Shown here: positions 1 through 7,946 of the stretch, in pieces
Numbering within the stretch: the first letter of the stretch is position 1
Layout of the letters: each line of letters begins with the position of its first letter
Assembly: GCF_044772865.1 (NCBI RefSeq)
Contig: NZ_CP173029.1
Coordinates: 62,001 to 126,000 of the forward strand
DNA: 64,000 bases
Direction of reading: 5' to 3'
Source: Algirhabdus cladophorae
GTDB taxonomy: Bacteria > Pseudomonadota > Alphaproteobacteria > Rhodobacterales > Rhodobacteraceae
Notes under the pieces: generated by a model
What the model was told of the DNA's origin: nothing
What the model saw: only the letters and a program-made list of their open reading frames with translations
The model's database searches: none
Made by a program: the position numbers and the translations under genes

Positions 1-2
1 TG

Positions 3-185
3 CCCAATATGATGCCGCGCGTGGGGGCTGGGCAGAAGTCTGGCGTGTTTTATAACACCGGTCACGGGCATCTTGGGTGGACCCTGAGTGCGGCAACTGC
101 CCAATTGATTGCAGCAACGGTGTCTGGCCAAATGGGGCGCAATTCGGGCGGGCAATCGACAGGTCACACCTTCAAATCTGCGTGA
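3..185 (+). CDS. D-amino acid dehydrogenase (DadA-like), C-terminal fragment
   Basis: This is the 3' end of a gene that begins before the window. The last 60 codons are open and end at TGA 183-185. The peptide contains YNTGHGHLGWTLSAATAQLI, which matches the C-terminal FAD-contacting segment of DadA-type D-amino acid dehydrogenases (GlyOx/DAO superfamily). Those enzymes oxidise D-amino acids at the inner membrane to keto acids and ammonia. Only the tail is visible, so substrate preference cannot be judged. The next gene starts 43 bases downstream with its own ribosome-binding site. Confidence 0.75.
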   Translation, partial: PNMMPRVGAGQKSGVFYNTGHGHLGWTLSAATAQLIAATVSGQMGRNSGGQSTGHTFKSA

Positions 186-228
186 GAATGACTATATGAT
201 GGGGTGAACCAAGAAAGGGATACACCCC

Positions 229-1122
229 ATGGACATAGAACAACTACTGCTGAATTTCCTTGGGCAGAACGCATTTTTGCTCGCTCTGGCCATTTTCATT
301 ATCATCGCGATTTTCCTCGGGGTTCGCATTGTGCCACAATCCGAGAAATACGTGGTTGAACGGTTTGGCAGATTGCGGTCGGTCCTTGGGCCGGGGATCA
401 ACTTTATCGTTCCGTTTCTGGACCGCGTGGCGCACCGTGTTTCTATCCTAGAGCGTCAGTTGCCGACGGCGGCTCAAGACGCGATTACCAGCGACAACGT
501 GTTGGTACAGGTCGAAACATCGGTGTTTTACCGGATTTTGGAACCTGAAAAGACGGTTTACCGGATCCGCGATGTGGATGCGGCGATTGCCACGACTGTG
601 GCGGGTATCGTGCGTTCGGGCATTGGTGAAATGGAGTTGGACGAGGTTCAATCGAACCGTCAGCAATTGATCAGCCGGATCAAGGATCAAGTGGCCAATG
701 CGGTGGATGACTGGGGCATCGAAGTAACGCGCGCCGAGATTTTGGATGTGAACCTTGATCAGGCGACCCGTGAAGCGATGTTGCAGCAGTTGAATGCAGA
801 ACGCGCCCGTCGTGCCGCTGTGACCGAGGCTGAAGGGTCGAAGCGGTCGGTCGAATTGAACGCCGATGCAGAGCTTTATGCCGCCGAACAAGCCGCTAAA
901 GCCCGCCGTGTGGAGGCCGACGCGGAGGCTTATGCGACCCGTGCTGTGGCCCAAGCGATTGCCGAAAATGGCCTGGAGGCGGCGCAGTACCAAGTGGCGC
1001 TGAAACAGGTCGAGACCCTGACAGCGCTGGGCGGTGGTGACGGTAAGCAGACGATTATCGTACCGTCCCAAGCGATTGAGGCCTTTGGCGATGCTTTCAA
1101 AATGTTGAAAGGGTCAAAATAA
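229..1122 (+). CDS. SPFH/band 7 (stomatin-like) membrane protein
   Basis: A 297-residue protein with one N-terminal transmembrane helix (about residues 15-35), then an SPFH/band-7 domain (VPQSEKYVVERFGR onward) and a long Ala/Glu/Arg-rich helical region (about 185-260) typical of QmcA/stomatin-like scaffolds. The family forms membrane oligomers that organise proteases and membrane microdomains. A purine-rich AAAGG lies about 9 bases before the ATG. The stop overlaps the start of the NfeD gene by one base (TAATG), which is the classic stomatin-NfeD operon and supports a joint role in membrane quality control. Confidence 0.92.
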   Translation: MDIEQLLLNFLGQNAFLLALAIFIIIAIFLGVRIVPQSEKYVVERFGRLRSVLGPGINFIVPFLDRVAHRVSILERQLPTAAQDAITSDNVLVQVETSVFYRILEPEKTVYRIRDVDAAIATTVAGIVRSGIGEMELDEVQSNRQQLISRIKDQVANAVDDWGIEVTRAEILDVNLDQATREAMLQQLNAERARRAAVTEAEGSKRSVELNADAELYAAEQAAKARRVEADAEAYATRAVAQAIAENGLEAAQYQVALKQVETLTALGGGDGKQTIIVPSQAIEAFGDAFKMLKGSK

Positions 1123-1403
1123 TGGACGGCTTTCTTTCTGAATGGTGGGTGTGGGCCGTTGCGGCCTTGGTCCTTGGCATTTTGGAAATGCTGGCCCCTG
1201 CGTTTATTTTGCTCGGCTTTGCAGGCGGGGCTGGCGTGATCGCGATTGGATTGCTGATCGGCGGGCCTGCGCTATTTGGCGGTTCCATGTTCTGGATGAT
1301 GGTCGTCTTCGCAACTGCCTCGCTGATTTGTTGGCTGGCGCTGCGTCGGGCCTTTGCCCACAAAGGTCAGGTCAAGGTTTGGGACACAGACATCAACGAC
1401 TAA
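1122..1403 (+). CDS. NfeD family membrane protein
   Basis: A 93-residue protein with two or three hydrophobic helices (residues about 8-32, 35-50 and 52-72) rich in Gly and Ala, ending in a short hydrophilic tail (HKGQVKVWDTDIND). This is the short NfeD form that keeps the membrane part and little of the C-terminal OB-fold. NfeD proteins partner with SPFH proteins. Its ATG is inside the TAATG overlap with the upstream stomatin gene, so translation is probably coupled. The convergent neighbour ends only 3 bases away. Confidence 0.85.
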   Translation: MDGFLSEWWVWAVAALVLGILEMLAPAFILLGFAGGAGVIAIGLLIGGPALFGGSMFWMMVVFATASLICWLALRRAFAHKGQVKVWDTDIND

Positions 1404-1405
1404 GG

Positions 1406-2176
1406 TCAGTCGCTGAGTTTGCGTGCAATGTTCAGAGGTGAGATCAACGCGCGCCCTTTTTCCAGCCATGCTGCAGAGAAAGCCACGACTGCTGCCACTT
1501 CTGCCCAAAGGAAGAAATTCCAACGATCAAGGGTATCTGTCGCGCCGGACAAACCCAAACTGGCCAAGGCGAAATAGCCCATCAGGGCTAGCATTGCGGC
1601 CAGAATGGCCCCACCGCACCAGACAAAGTAGCGATTGCGCGGGGTCCATTTGATGCGCGTGATCTTGCGGCCGTTTTTCTCGAAAAAATTCTCTTCTGTG
1701 CCATCGCCGCGGGTAAAAAGAACCAGTGCAAAGATCGCCATGCTGGTGAAGTAAATCCCCGCTGCGGTATAGTGCACTGCGTTGGAATGAAACGTAAATC
1801 CAGTAGCGATCTGATCCTCGATCATGCTGGGATTAACAGGAAACAGCGCCACGCAAATCACGCTGATACCTGCAATAGTTGAAATGAGACGGTCGGTTAA
1901 AAGATCCCGGAACCTGCCAGAATTTTTCTGCATATCGCTGCGGGCATAGCCGTTGTAAGAGATCAAAAATGCCCCCATCGCCCATAGCGTGCCGACAAAG
2001 ACATCGCCCATGGGTGTGTAGTAGTATTCGCTGATCGATGTTTCCAACTGGCCGGTGCCAAAGATCAAGGAATACAGGATCAAGGCCACAGGCAAGACAA
2101 ACCCAAGCAGGCCAAGAAACGTGCGCACAGACAAATAGGATAGGATCAGAGCGGTTTCTTTGAGGGTGGTTTGCAT
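1406..2176 (-). CDS. Six-helix membrane protein of unknown function
   Basis: A 256-residue protein with about six hydrophobic segments (residues 18-40, 58-78, 95-113, 133-155, 183-208, 219-241). I do not recognise a specific family with confidence; the layout resembles DUF998/DRAM-like membrane proteins. A conserved-looking loop follows helix 1 (ISEYYYTPMGDVFVG) and another contains HSNAVHYTAAG, where histidines could sit near the membrane face. It lies 40 bases downstream of pyrF on the same strand, so it may be cotranscribed, but no functional link is visible. Confidence 0.7.
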   Translation of the reverse strand: MQTTLKETALILSYLSVRTFLGLLGFVLPVALILYSLIFGTGQLETSISEYYYTPMGDVFVGTLWAMGAFLISYNGYARSDMQKNSGRFRDLLTDRLISTIAGISVICVALFPVNPSMIEDQIATGFTFHSNAVHYTAAGIYFTSMAIFALVLFTRGDGTEENFFEKNGRKITRIKWTPRNRYFVWCGGAILAAMLALMGYFALASLGLSGATDTLDRWNFFLWAEVAAVVAFSAAWLEKGRALISPLNIARKLSD

Positions 2177-2216
2177 GAGGGGGTATCCTTGGCCGTTTTG
2201 ACGGACCCTGCGAGGA

Positions 2217-2909
2217 TTAGGTTAATTCAGCAAGAACGGCCCGTGCGGCAGCGGCAGGATTGCTATGGTTGTAGATTGGGCGACCTACGACAATATGATC
2301 GACCCCGTCTGCAATGGCCTGTGCCGGGGTGGCGACCCGCTTTTGATCGCCCAGATCCGCGCCTGCGGGACGCACGCCGGGGGTTACAATCAACTTGCCT
2401 GCAGCACTGGGCAGGGCGCGGATCATTGCGGCCTCTTGGGGTGAAGCGATGATGCCGTCGGCGCCAGCTTCAAAGGCGGTGGTGGCACGTTCGGCGACCA
2501 GATCGGGAATATCCCCTGATTTGATCAGACCCGCGTCCAGATCGCTGCGATCCATGGATGTCAGGATCGTCACTGCAAGGATCTTTAGGTCTTTGCCAGC
2601 ACTGCCTTCTTTGGCGGCACTGACCACGTGGGGGTCGCCATGGACGGTCAGGAAATCAAGATCAAACTGTGCCAATCCACGCACTGCGCTTTCGACCGTG
2701 TTGGCGATATCAAACAGCTTCATATCCAGAAAGATCCGCTTGCCGTGGTCTGCCTTAAGTTCATTCGCTAAAGCCAATCCGCCACCGGTCAACATGCCCA
2801 GCCCGATTTTATAAAAACCCACAGTATCCCCAAGGGTTTCCGCCATTTTCAAACCATCCAAGGCATTGGGCACGTCAAGAGCTACGATCAGGCGGTCGTC
2901 TGAGGGCAT
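2217..2909 (-). CDS. pyrF: Orotidine 5'-phosphate decarboxylase
   Basis: A 230-residue TIM-barrel enzyme that decarboxylates OMP to UMP, the last step of de novo pyrimidine synthesis in the cytoplasm. The catalytic motif LDMKLFDIANTV carries the Asp-Lys-Asp residues of the PyrF family. The N-terminus (IVALDVPN) and the C-terminal phosphate-binding segment (TPGVRP and VVGRPI) are both present, and the length is normal for a bacterial monofunctional PyrF. An AGGA lies 8 bases before the ATG. The gene sits between unrelated small genes, which is common for pyrF. Confidence 0.97.
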   Translation of the reverse strand: MPSDDRLIVALDVPNALDGLKMAETLGDTVGFYKIGLGMLTGGGLALANELKADHGKRIFLDMKLFDIANTVESAVRGLAQFDLDFLTVHGDPHVVSAAKEGSAGKDLKILAVTILTSMDRSDLDAGLIKSGDIPDLVAERATTAFEAGADGIIASPQEAAMIRALPSAAGKLIVTPGVRPAGADLGDQKRVATPAQAIADGVDHIVVGRPIYNHSNPAAAARAVLAELT

Positions 2910-2969
2910 GGAAATATCCTTTTGCGGAATGTTTATAGGGGGCAGAGGCTGAGTATCGCGGCGCGGGGC

Positions 2970-3004
2970 AAAAAAAAACCCCCAATAGCAGGGCTAGTGG
3001 GGGC
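2970..3004 (-). terminator. Intrinsic terminator of the 3043-3297 gene
   Basis: On the minus strand a G/C-rich hairpin (GCCCCC ... GGGGG, arms near 2979-2983 and 2998-3004) is followed by a run of nine T (A-run 2970-2978 on the plus strand). It lies just downstream of the small minus-strand gene and separates it from pyrF. Confidence 0.75.
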
Positions 3005-3042
3005 TTAGTAAAGACAATCGCGAGACAGGCAGCGATGTCTGA

Positions 3043-3297
3043 TTAGGTTGTGGTATAGCGCACCATGTTGGGGGACATGGGAAATCCAAGGCCCGAAATC
3101 GGTGTCTTGGTATTTTGAAACTGTTGTTTTGCGTCTTGTAGCAGGCCTTTGATAATGGCCCGGTCGTTGAGGCTGTGGTGGGCTGCGAAAAAACAATCAA
3201 ACCTGCGTTTGCTGGTGCCGGAGGCCACCATCACGATGGCCTCAAAGCCCCCGCGTTCGAGACTGTATTGATGTGTCAGCAAAGTCATGTCGGTCAT
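3043..3297 (-). CDS. Small conserved-type protein, paralogue of the next gene
   Basis: An 84-residue protein of unknown function. I chose the second ATG (MTDMTLL...) because GGGGA sits 5 bases before it, whereas the first ATG directly abuts the Shine-Dalgarno. The layout (short N-terminus, FEAIVMVASG strand, mixed alpha/beta body ending near residue 60) parallels the protein at 3379-3696 (FEALVVLHSFSG), so the two look like a tandem duplication of one small alpha/beta domain. No signal peptide or membrane segment is seen. A strong terminator follows. Confidence 0.6.
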   Translation of the reverse strand: MTDMTLLTHQYSLERGGFEAIVMVASGTSKRRFDCFFAAHHSLNDRAIIKGLLQDAKQQFQNTKTPISGLGFPMSPNMVRYTTT

Positions 3298-3378
3298 GAT
3301 GGTCCCCATTCCTAAGAGAACCTTACGGGAAAAAGGTTTCCAAGATATGGGGAGCTTTGCGCGGTGCTTCCCCGCAGG

Positions 3379-3696
3379 TTATGCCGCCTTTTGATTGGGT
3401 AGCACATGCAGCAGTCTGTGGAACAGGCTTTTGATCTGTGCATTTTGTTGGCGTACATTCGTAGAGCCTACAGCGGATATGCGCGAGCGTAGTCCAGGAT
3501 TGCGCACCCCGTGTCGTGCGAGGGCTTGATCGGTCATGGTTTTGGCTATGGTTTTGAAATCTGTGTCCATCGGCCCGAAGGCAGAGGTGGCATAAGTGAC
3601 TTGACCGGAGAAACTGTGCAGCACAACGAGGGCTTCAAAGCATTGGGTGGCTGCGTTGTATGTCAGGTTTTGAACTTCGGTTTTAAACTGTGTCAT
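3379..3696 (-). CDS. Small conserved-type protein, paralogue of the previous gene
   Basis: A 105-residue protein of unknown function with an AAGGTG ribosome-binding site 4 bases before the ATG. The segment around FEALVVLHSFSGQVTYA aligns by eye with FEAIVMVASGTSKRRFD in the downstream gene, followed in both by a helix of similar length. It has a basic, helical C-terminal extension (about residues 65-105, Arg-rich) that the paralogue lacks. Both genes lie in the same orientation upstream of and divergent from clpB. Confidence 0.6.
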   Translation of the reverse strand: MTQFKTEVQNLTYNAATQCFEALVVLHSFSGQVTYATSAFGPMDTDFKTIAKTMTDQALARHGVRNPGLRSRISAVGSTNVRQQNAQIKSLFHRLLHVLPNQKAA

Positions 3697-3827
3697 GTGT
3701 CACCTTTTTTTGTTGCTCGGTACTGCTCAACTCAACATGGGCGTGTTTGGTTCAAATTTTAGGGGGAAAAACAGCTTTGTGATGCCCCGTTAGGCTATTG
3801 TGAATCTGGATTTTGCGGCAAAATCCA

Positions 3828-3856
3828 CTTGAAACTGTGGGGCGCGCCACCCATCT
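3828..3856 (+). promoter_or_regulatory. Candidate RpoH (sigma-32) heat-shock promoter of clpB
   Basis: CTTGAA at 3828-3833 is followed, 18 bases after the CTTG core, by CCCATCT at 3850-3856. This fits the alphaproteobacterial heat-shock pattern of CTTG, 17-18 bases, then CYTAT-like. It lies about 77 bases upstream of the clpB start, and ClpB is a classic RpoH target. The motif match is seen; its use is inferred. Confidence 0.6.
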
Positions 3857-3932
3857 CACATCCAAGGCCCATGGGGTGTGTGCTGCAATAGCGGGCGCAC
3901 CGCGATGTGGGTGCTACATAGGAGAAATGCCC

Positions 3933-6548
3933 ATGAACTTAGAAAAGTTCACCGAGCGGTCCCGTGGATTTATTCAGGCCGCACAAACCATAGCAATGCG
4001 TGAAAACCATCAGCGATTGGCCCCAGACCACATTTTGAAAGCCTTGATGGATGACGATCAGGGGTTGGCGAGTAACTTGATCAGTGCGGCTGGTGGACAG
4101 CCTGCGCGCGTGGTTGAGGCCGTTGAGGCCGCTTTGGCAAAAATTCCGCAAGTCACAGGCGATGCCGGACAGATCTATATGGACAGCGCCACGGGCCGTG
4201 TTCTGACCGAGGCTGAAAAGATCGCTCAAAAGGCGGGTGACAGTTTCATTCCGGTTGAACGGCTTTTGATGGCTTTGGCTTTGGTGAAATCCAGTGCCAA
4301 AGATGCGCTGATCGGGGCTGGTGTAAATGCACAGGCGCTGAATTCAGCGATCAATGATGTGCGTAAAGGCCGGACTGCCGACAGTGCAACAGCTGAGGAC
4401 GGGTATGACGCCCTCAAGAAATATGCGATGGATCTAACTGAAGCGGCCCGCGCAGGCAAGATCGATCCGATCATTGGCCGTGACGAGGAAATTCGCCGCG
4501 CGATGCAGGTGTTGTCGCGTCGAACTAAGAACAATCCGGTTTTAATTGGTGAACCCGGTGTTGGGAAAACTGCGATTGCAGAAGGTTTGGCCCTACGGAT
4601 CGTGAACGGCGATGTGCCGGAATCGTTGCGCAACAAGCAGTTGATGAGCCTTGATATGGGTGCTTTGATTGCCGGCGCGAAGTATCGTGGTGAGTTCGAG
4701 GAACGCCTCAAGGCGATCCTGTCCGAGGTTACAGCGGCGGCTGGCGAGATCATTCTGTTTATCGATGAGATGCACACGCTTGTAGGGGCGGGCAAGGCCG
4801 ACGGCGCTATGGATGCGGCCAATTTGATCAAGCCTGCTTTGGCGCGCGGTGAGTTGCATTGCATCGGCGCGACGACTTTGGATGAATACCGCAAACACGT
4901 GGAAAAAGACGCAGCCTTGGCGCGGCGGTTCCAGCCTGTTCAGGTCGAGGAACCCACTGTTGAGGACACGATCAGCATTCTGCGTGGCATCAAGGAAAAG
5001 TATGAATTGCATCACGGTGTGCGGATCTCGGACAGTGCGCTTGTTTCGGCAGCGACCCTGTCGCATCGCTACATCACTGATCGTTTCTTGCCCGACAAAG
5101 CCATCGATTTGATGGATGAGGCTGCCAGCCGTTTGCGCATGGAAGTCGACAGCAAACCCGAAGAATTGGACGCGCTTGATCGCCAGATTATGCAGTTGCA
5201 GATCGAAGGTGCGGCGCTGCGTTTGGAAGATGACGCAGCCAGCAAGGATCGTTTGGAGGCGCTTGAAAAGGAACTGGCGGATCTGCAGGACAAGTCCACG
5301 CAAATGACGGCTACTTGGCAGGCCGAGCGGGACAAATTGGAAGGGGCGCGGGGGCTAAAAGAACAGCTGGACCGCGCTCGCGCCGAACTGGATATGGCCA
5401 AACGGGATGGCAATTTGGCCAAGGCCGGTGAGCTATCCTATGGCGTGATCCCGCAGTTGGAAAAACAGCTGGGCGAAGCCGAAGAAGCAGGCAGCGACGT
5501 CATGGTTGCCGAGGCCGTGCGCCCCGAACAAATCGCCAGTGTGGTCGAGCGTTGGACGGGTATTCCGACCTCGAAAATGCTGGAGGGCGAGCGCGATAAA
5601 CTGCTGCGTATGGAAGATGAGATTGGTCAACGGGTCATCGGCCAAAAGGCCCCCGTGCGGGCCGTTGCCAATGCGGTGCGTCGTGCGCGTGCAGGTCTCA
5701 ATGATGAAAACCGACCACTGGGATCGTTCTTGTTTCTGGGGCCGACAGGCGTTGGGAAAACTGAACTGACCAAAGCTGTGGCCGAATTTTTGTTTGACGA
5801 TGACAGCGCCATGGTGCGGATTGACATGTCTGAATTCATGGAAAAACACGCGGTCAGCCGTCTGATCGGGGCGCCTCCCGGTTATGTGGGCTATGATGAG
5901 GGCGGTGTTTTGACCGAAGCTGTGCGTCGCAGACCTTACCAAGTGGTGCTGTTTGATGAGGTCGAAAAGGCCCACCCGGATGTGTTCAATGTGCTGTTGC
6001 AAGTCCTTGATGATGGGGTGCTGACCGATGGTCAGGGTCGCACGGTGGATTTCAAACAGACGCTAATCATCCTGACCTCGAACCTAGGGGCGCAGGCGCT
6101 TAGCCAGCTGCCCGAGGGTGGCGATGCAGCGGATGCAAAGCGGGATGTGATGGATGCCGTGCGCGCCCATTTCCGGCCCGAGTTCCTGAACCGTCTGGAT
6201 GAGACAATCATCTTTGATCGCTTGGCACGTGCGGATATGGACGGCATCGTCGACATCCAATTGGGCCGTTTGGCGAAACGTCTGGCGGGTCGAAAGATCA
6301 CGCTGGAGCTGGACGCACCAGCCAAAACATGGTTGGCGGATGAAGGCTATGATCCGGTCTTTGGTGCGCGTCCTTTGAAACGTGTGATCCAGCGGGCTTT
6401 GCAGGATCAACTCGCAGAAATGCTGTTGGCGGGTGATGTTCTTGACGGGGCCGTGGTGCCTGTCAGTGCAGGGGCCGAAGGGTTGATTGTTGGGGATCGA
6501 CTGGCCCCCTCTAATAGACCCAAACCGGACGATGCCACAGTACACTAA
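3933..6548 (+). CDS. clpB: Chaperone ClpB, AAA+ disaggregase
   Basis: An 871-residue heat-shock disaggregase that, with DnaK, pulls polypeptides out of aggregates. Domain order is the N-terminal Clp repeat domain (1-145), AAA-1 with Walker A GEPGVGKT near residue 206, a coiled-coil middle domain (about 410-525), AAA-2 with Walker A GPTGVGKT near 603, and a ClpB D2-small domain. The start ATG at 3933 has AGGAG 8 bases upstream; the ATG two codons earlier is too close to that site, and the longer upstream extension lacks family similarity. A heat-shock-type promoter precedes it and an intrinsic terminator follows. Confidence 0.97.
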   Translation: MNLEKFTERSRGFIQAAQTIAMRENHQRLAPDHILKALMDDDQGLASNLISAAGGQPARVVEAVEAALAKIPQVTGDAGQIYMDSATGRVLTEAEKIAQKAGDSFIPVERLLMALALVKSSAKDALIGAGVNAQALNSAINDVRKGRTADSATAEDGYDALKKYAMDLTEAARAGKIDPIIGRDEEIRRAMQVLSRRTKNNPVLIGEPGVGKTAIAEGLALRIVNGDVPESLRNKQLMSLDMGALIAGAKYRGEFEERLKAILSEVTAAAGEIILFIDEMHTLVGAGKADGAMDAANLIKPALARGELHCIGATTLDEYRKHVEKDAALARRFQPVQVEEPTVEDTISILRGIKEKYELHHGVRISDSALVSAATLSHRYITDRFLPDKAIDLMDEAASRLRMEVDSKPEELDALDRQIMQLQIEGAALRLEDDAASKDRLEALEKELADLQDKSTQMTATWQAERDKLEGARGLKEQLDRARAELDMAKRDGNLAKAGELSYGVIPQLEKQLGEAEEAGSDVMVAEAVRPEQIASVVERWTGIPTSKMLEGERDKLLRMEDEIGQRVIGQKAPVRAVANAVRRARAGLNDENRPLGSFLFLGPTGVGKTELTKAVAEFLFDDDSAMVRIDMSEFMEKHAVSRLIGAPPGYVGYDEGGVLTEAVRRRPYQVVLFDEVEKAHPDVFNVLLQVLDDGVLTDGQGRTVDFKQTLIILTSNLGAQALSQLPEGGDAADAKRDVMDAVRAHFRPEFLNRLDETIIFDRLARADMDGIVDIQLGRLAKRLAGRKITLELDAPAKTWLADEGYDPVFGARPLKRVIQRALQDQLAEMLLAGDVLDGAVVPVSAGAEGLIVGDRLAPSNRPKPDDATVH

Positions 6549-6552
6549 ACGC

Positions 6553-6583
6553 AAAGGCCGGGTGGACGCATCCGGCCTTTTTG
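6553..6583 (+). terminator. Intrinsic terminator after clpB
   Basis: AAAGGCCGG (6553-6561) pairs perfectly with CCGGCCTTT (6572-6580) across a 10-base loop and runs into a T-rich tail. It begins 5 bases after the clpB stop. Confidence 0.85.
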
Positions 6584-6649
6584 CTTTGCGCTTGCACTTG
6601 GGCGTTGGGGGGCGATGATGGGGCAGAACCATCAAGGGCCCGGTGTCGT

Positions 6650-7303
6650 ATGTTAATTTATAGTGTTGGACATTCGCTTTATTGTGCGAAATTGCGAATG
6701 TTGCTGCGCCACAAGAGGCTGGACTTTAATGAAGTCCCGCCACCGGGTGGTGGTGGTTCGGCGGAATATCTTTCGCTGGTCCCGTCTGGCAATATTCCGG
6801 CGCTGGTGGATGGGGATTTGACCCTGACGGATAGTGAGGCAATTGCTGAATACCTTGAAGAGAAATATCCCAAACCGCCGTTGTTGCCCACGGATTTGAT
6901 CGGTCGGGCCAAGTCGCGGGAACGGTCGCGATTTTCGGATACACGGCTGGAACCTGCCTTGCGATTGACCTTTGCCCATGTGGATCCAAACTTGCGCGAC
7001 CCTGTGGCAATCAAAGCGGCCCACGCCATAATCAACAAACAGCTTAGGGCGTTGGGGGTTATGTTGGCGCGCTTGGATCTGCCGCGTGACAAGCTGTGGA
7101 TGGGCGATGTGGGAACGGTTGTAACACTGGAATGGATCGCACTGTTTGAGGGGCCAGTATTGCCGGATCTGGACTGGCCTGCGGAGGTCGTGATGTATCG
7201 CGCCCAGATGGCCGAGCACCAAGCGGTGGCCGAGGAATTGGCGGCCTACCGACCAGAAATGATGATGTATATGCGGACGAAAGGGGCTTTGCCTGATGAT
7301 TGA
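6650..7303 (+). CDS. Glutathione S-transferase family protein
   Basis: A 217-residue cytosolic GST-like protein. The N-terminal thioredoxin-fold half shows SVGHSLYCAKLRMLL, the cis-Pro motif SGNIPALVDG and the glutathione-contacting TDSEAIAEYLEEKYP. The C-terminal half is all-helical. I chose MLIYSVGHS at 6650 because the 23 residues upstream have no family character. The protein could conjugate glutathione or act as a reductase or isomerase; the substrate cannot be read. It overlaps the HAD phosphatase gene by 8 bases, so the two are probably cotranslated. Confidence 0.88.
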   Translation: MLIYSVGHSLYCAKLRMLLRHKRLDFNEVPPPGGGGSAEYLSLVPSGNIPALVDGDLTLTDSEAIAEYLEEKYPKPPLLPTDLIGRAKSRERSRFSDTRLEPALRLTFAHVDPNLRDPVAIKAAHAIINKQLRALGVMLARLDLPRDKLWMGDVGTVVTLEWIALFEGPVLPDLDWPAEVVMYRAQMAEHQAVAEELAAYRPEMMMYMRTKGALPDD

Positions 7304-7946
7304 TCCTCCCAAAATGGTTTTGTTCGATTGCGATGGCGTCGTAGTGGACAGCGAAGTGATCACCAATCAGGTGTTTCGCGATGATTTGGCAGGGCGCGGG
7401 TTGGACCTGCGTTTAGACCAGATCATGGAACTTTTTGTTGGTGGGACGATGAGCGGGGCCGGACAAGAGGCAGCGCGATTGGGCGCGGATATTCCGGCGG
7501 ACTGGTTGGATATCATTTACCCCAAGATTTATGCGGCTCTTGAGGCCGAGGTCGAAGTGGTCCCGGGCATTGTAGCTGTGTTGGACCGATTGGATGCGCG
7601 GGCGATCCCTTACGCTATGGGATCCAATGGGCGCGTGACCAAGATGCAGATCACATTGGGGCGCACGAGGTTGTTGCACCGTTTTGAGGGCCGGATGTAT
7701 TCCGCGCAGGATCTTGGTGCGCCGAAACCTGCGCCGGATGTTTATCTAAAAGCTGCGGCAGATGCGGGAATTGAACCGTCGGATTGCGTCGTTATCGAAG
7801 ATAGCGCCAGTGGAGCCAAAGCCGCTGTGGCGGCCAAGATAAGGTGTTTTGGCTACACGGCTGATACGCCTGCAGATCGGTTGGCCCCCCATTGCGACAC
7901 AGTGTTCGACGATATGAGGGACCTTCCTGATTTGTTGGGTCTTTAG
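7296..7946 (+). CDS. HAD-superfamily hydrolase (phosphatase/beta-PGM-like)
   Basis: A 216-residue HAD subfamily IA protein. Motif I is LFDCDGVVVDS (nucleophile and acid/base Asp), motif II is the Ser in AMGSNG, and motifs III/IV include the Lys in GAPKPAPDVY and the Asp pair in VVIEDSASG. This family covers phosphoglycolate phosphatase, beta-phosphoglucomutase and sugar-phosphate phosphatases; the exact substrate is unknown. The start overlaps the preceding GST gene. The stop overlaps that of the convergent fasciclin-RTX gene, leaving no room for a terminator between them. Confidence 0.9.
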   Translation: MIDPPKMVLFDCDGVVVDSEVITNQVFRDDLAGRGLDLRLDQIMELFVGGTMSGAGQEAARLGADIPADWLDIIYPKIYAALEAEVEVVPGIVAVLDRLDARAIPYAMGSNGRVTKMQITLGRTRLLHRFEGRMYSAQDLGAPKPAPDVYLKAAADAGIEPSDCVVIEDSASGAKAAVAAKIRCFGYTADTPADRLAPHCDTVFDDMRDLPDLLGL

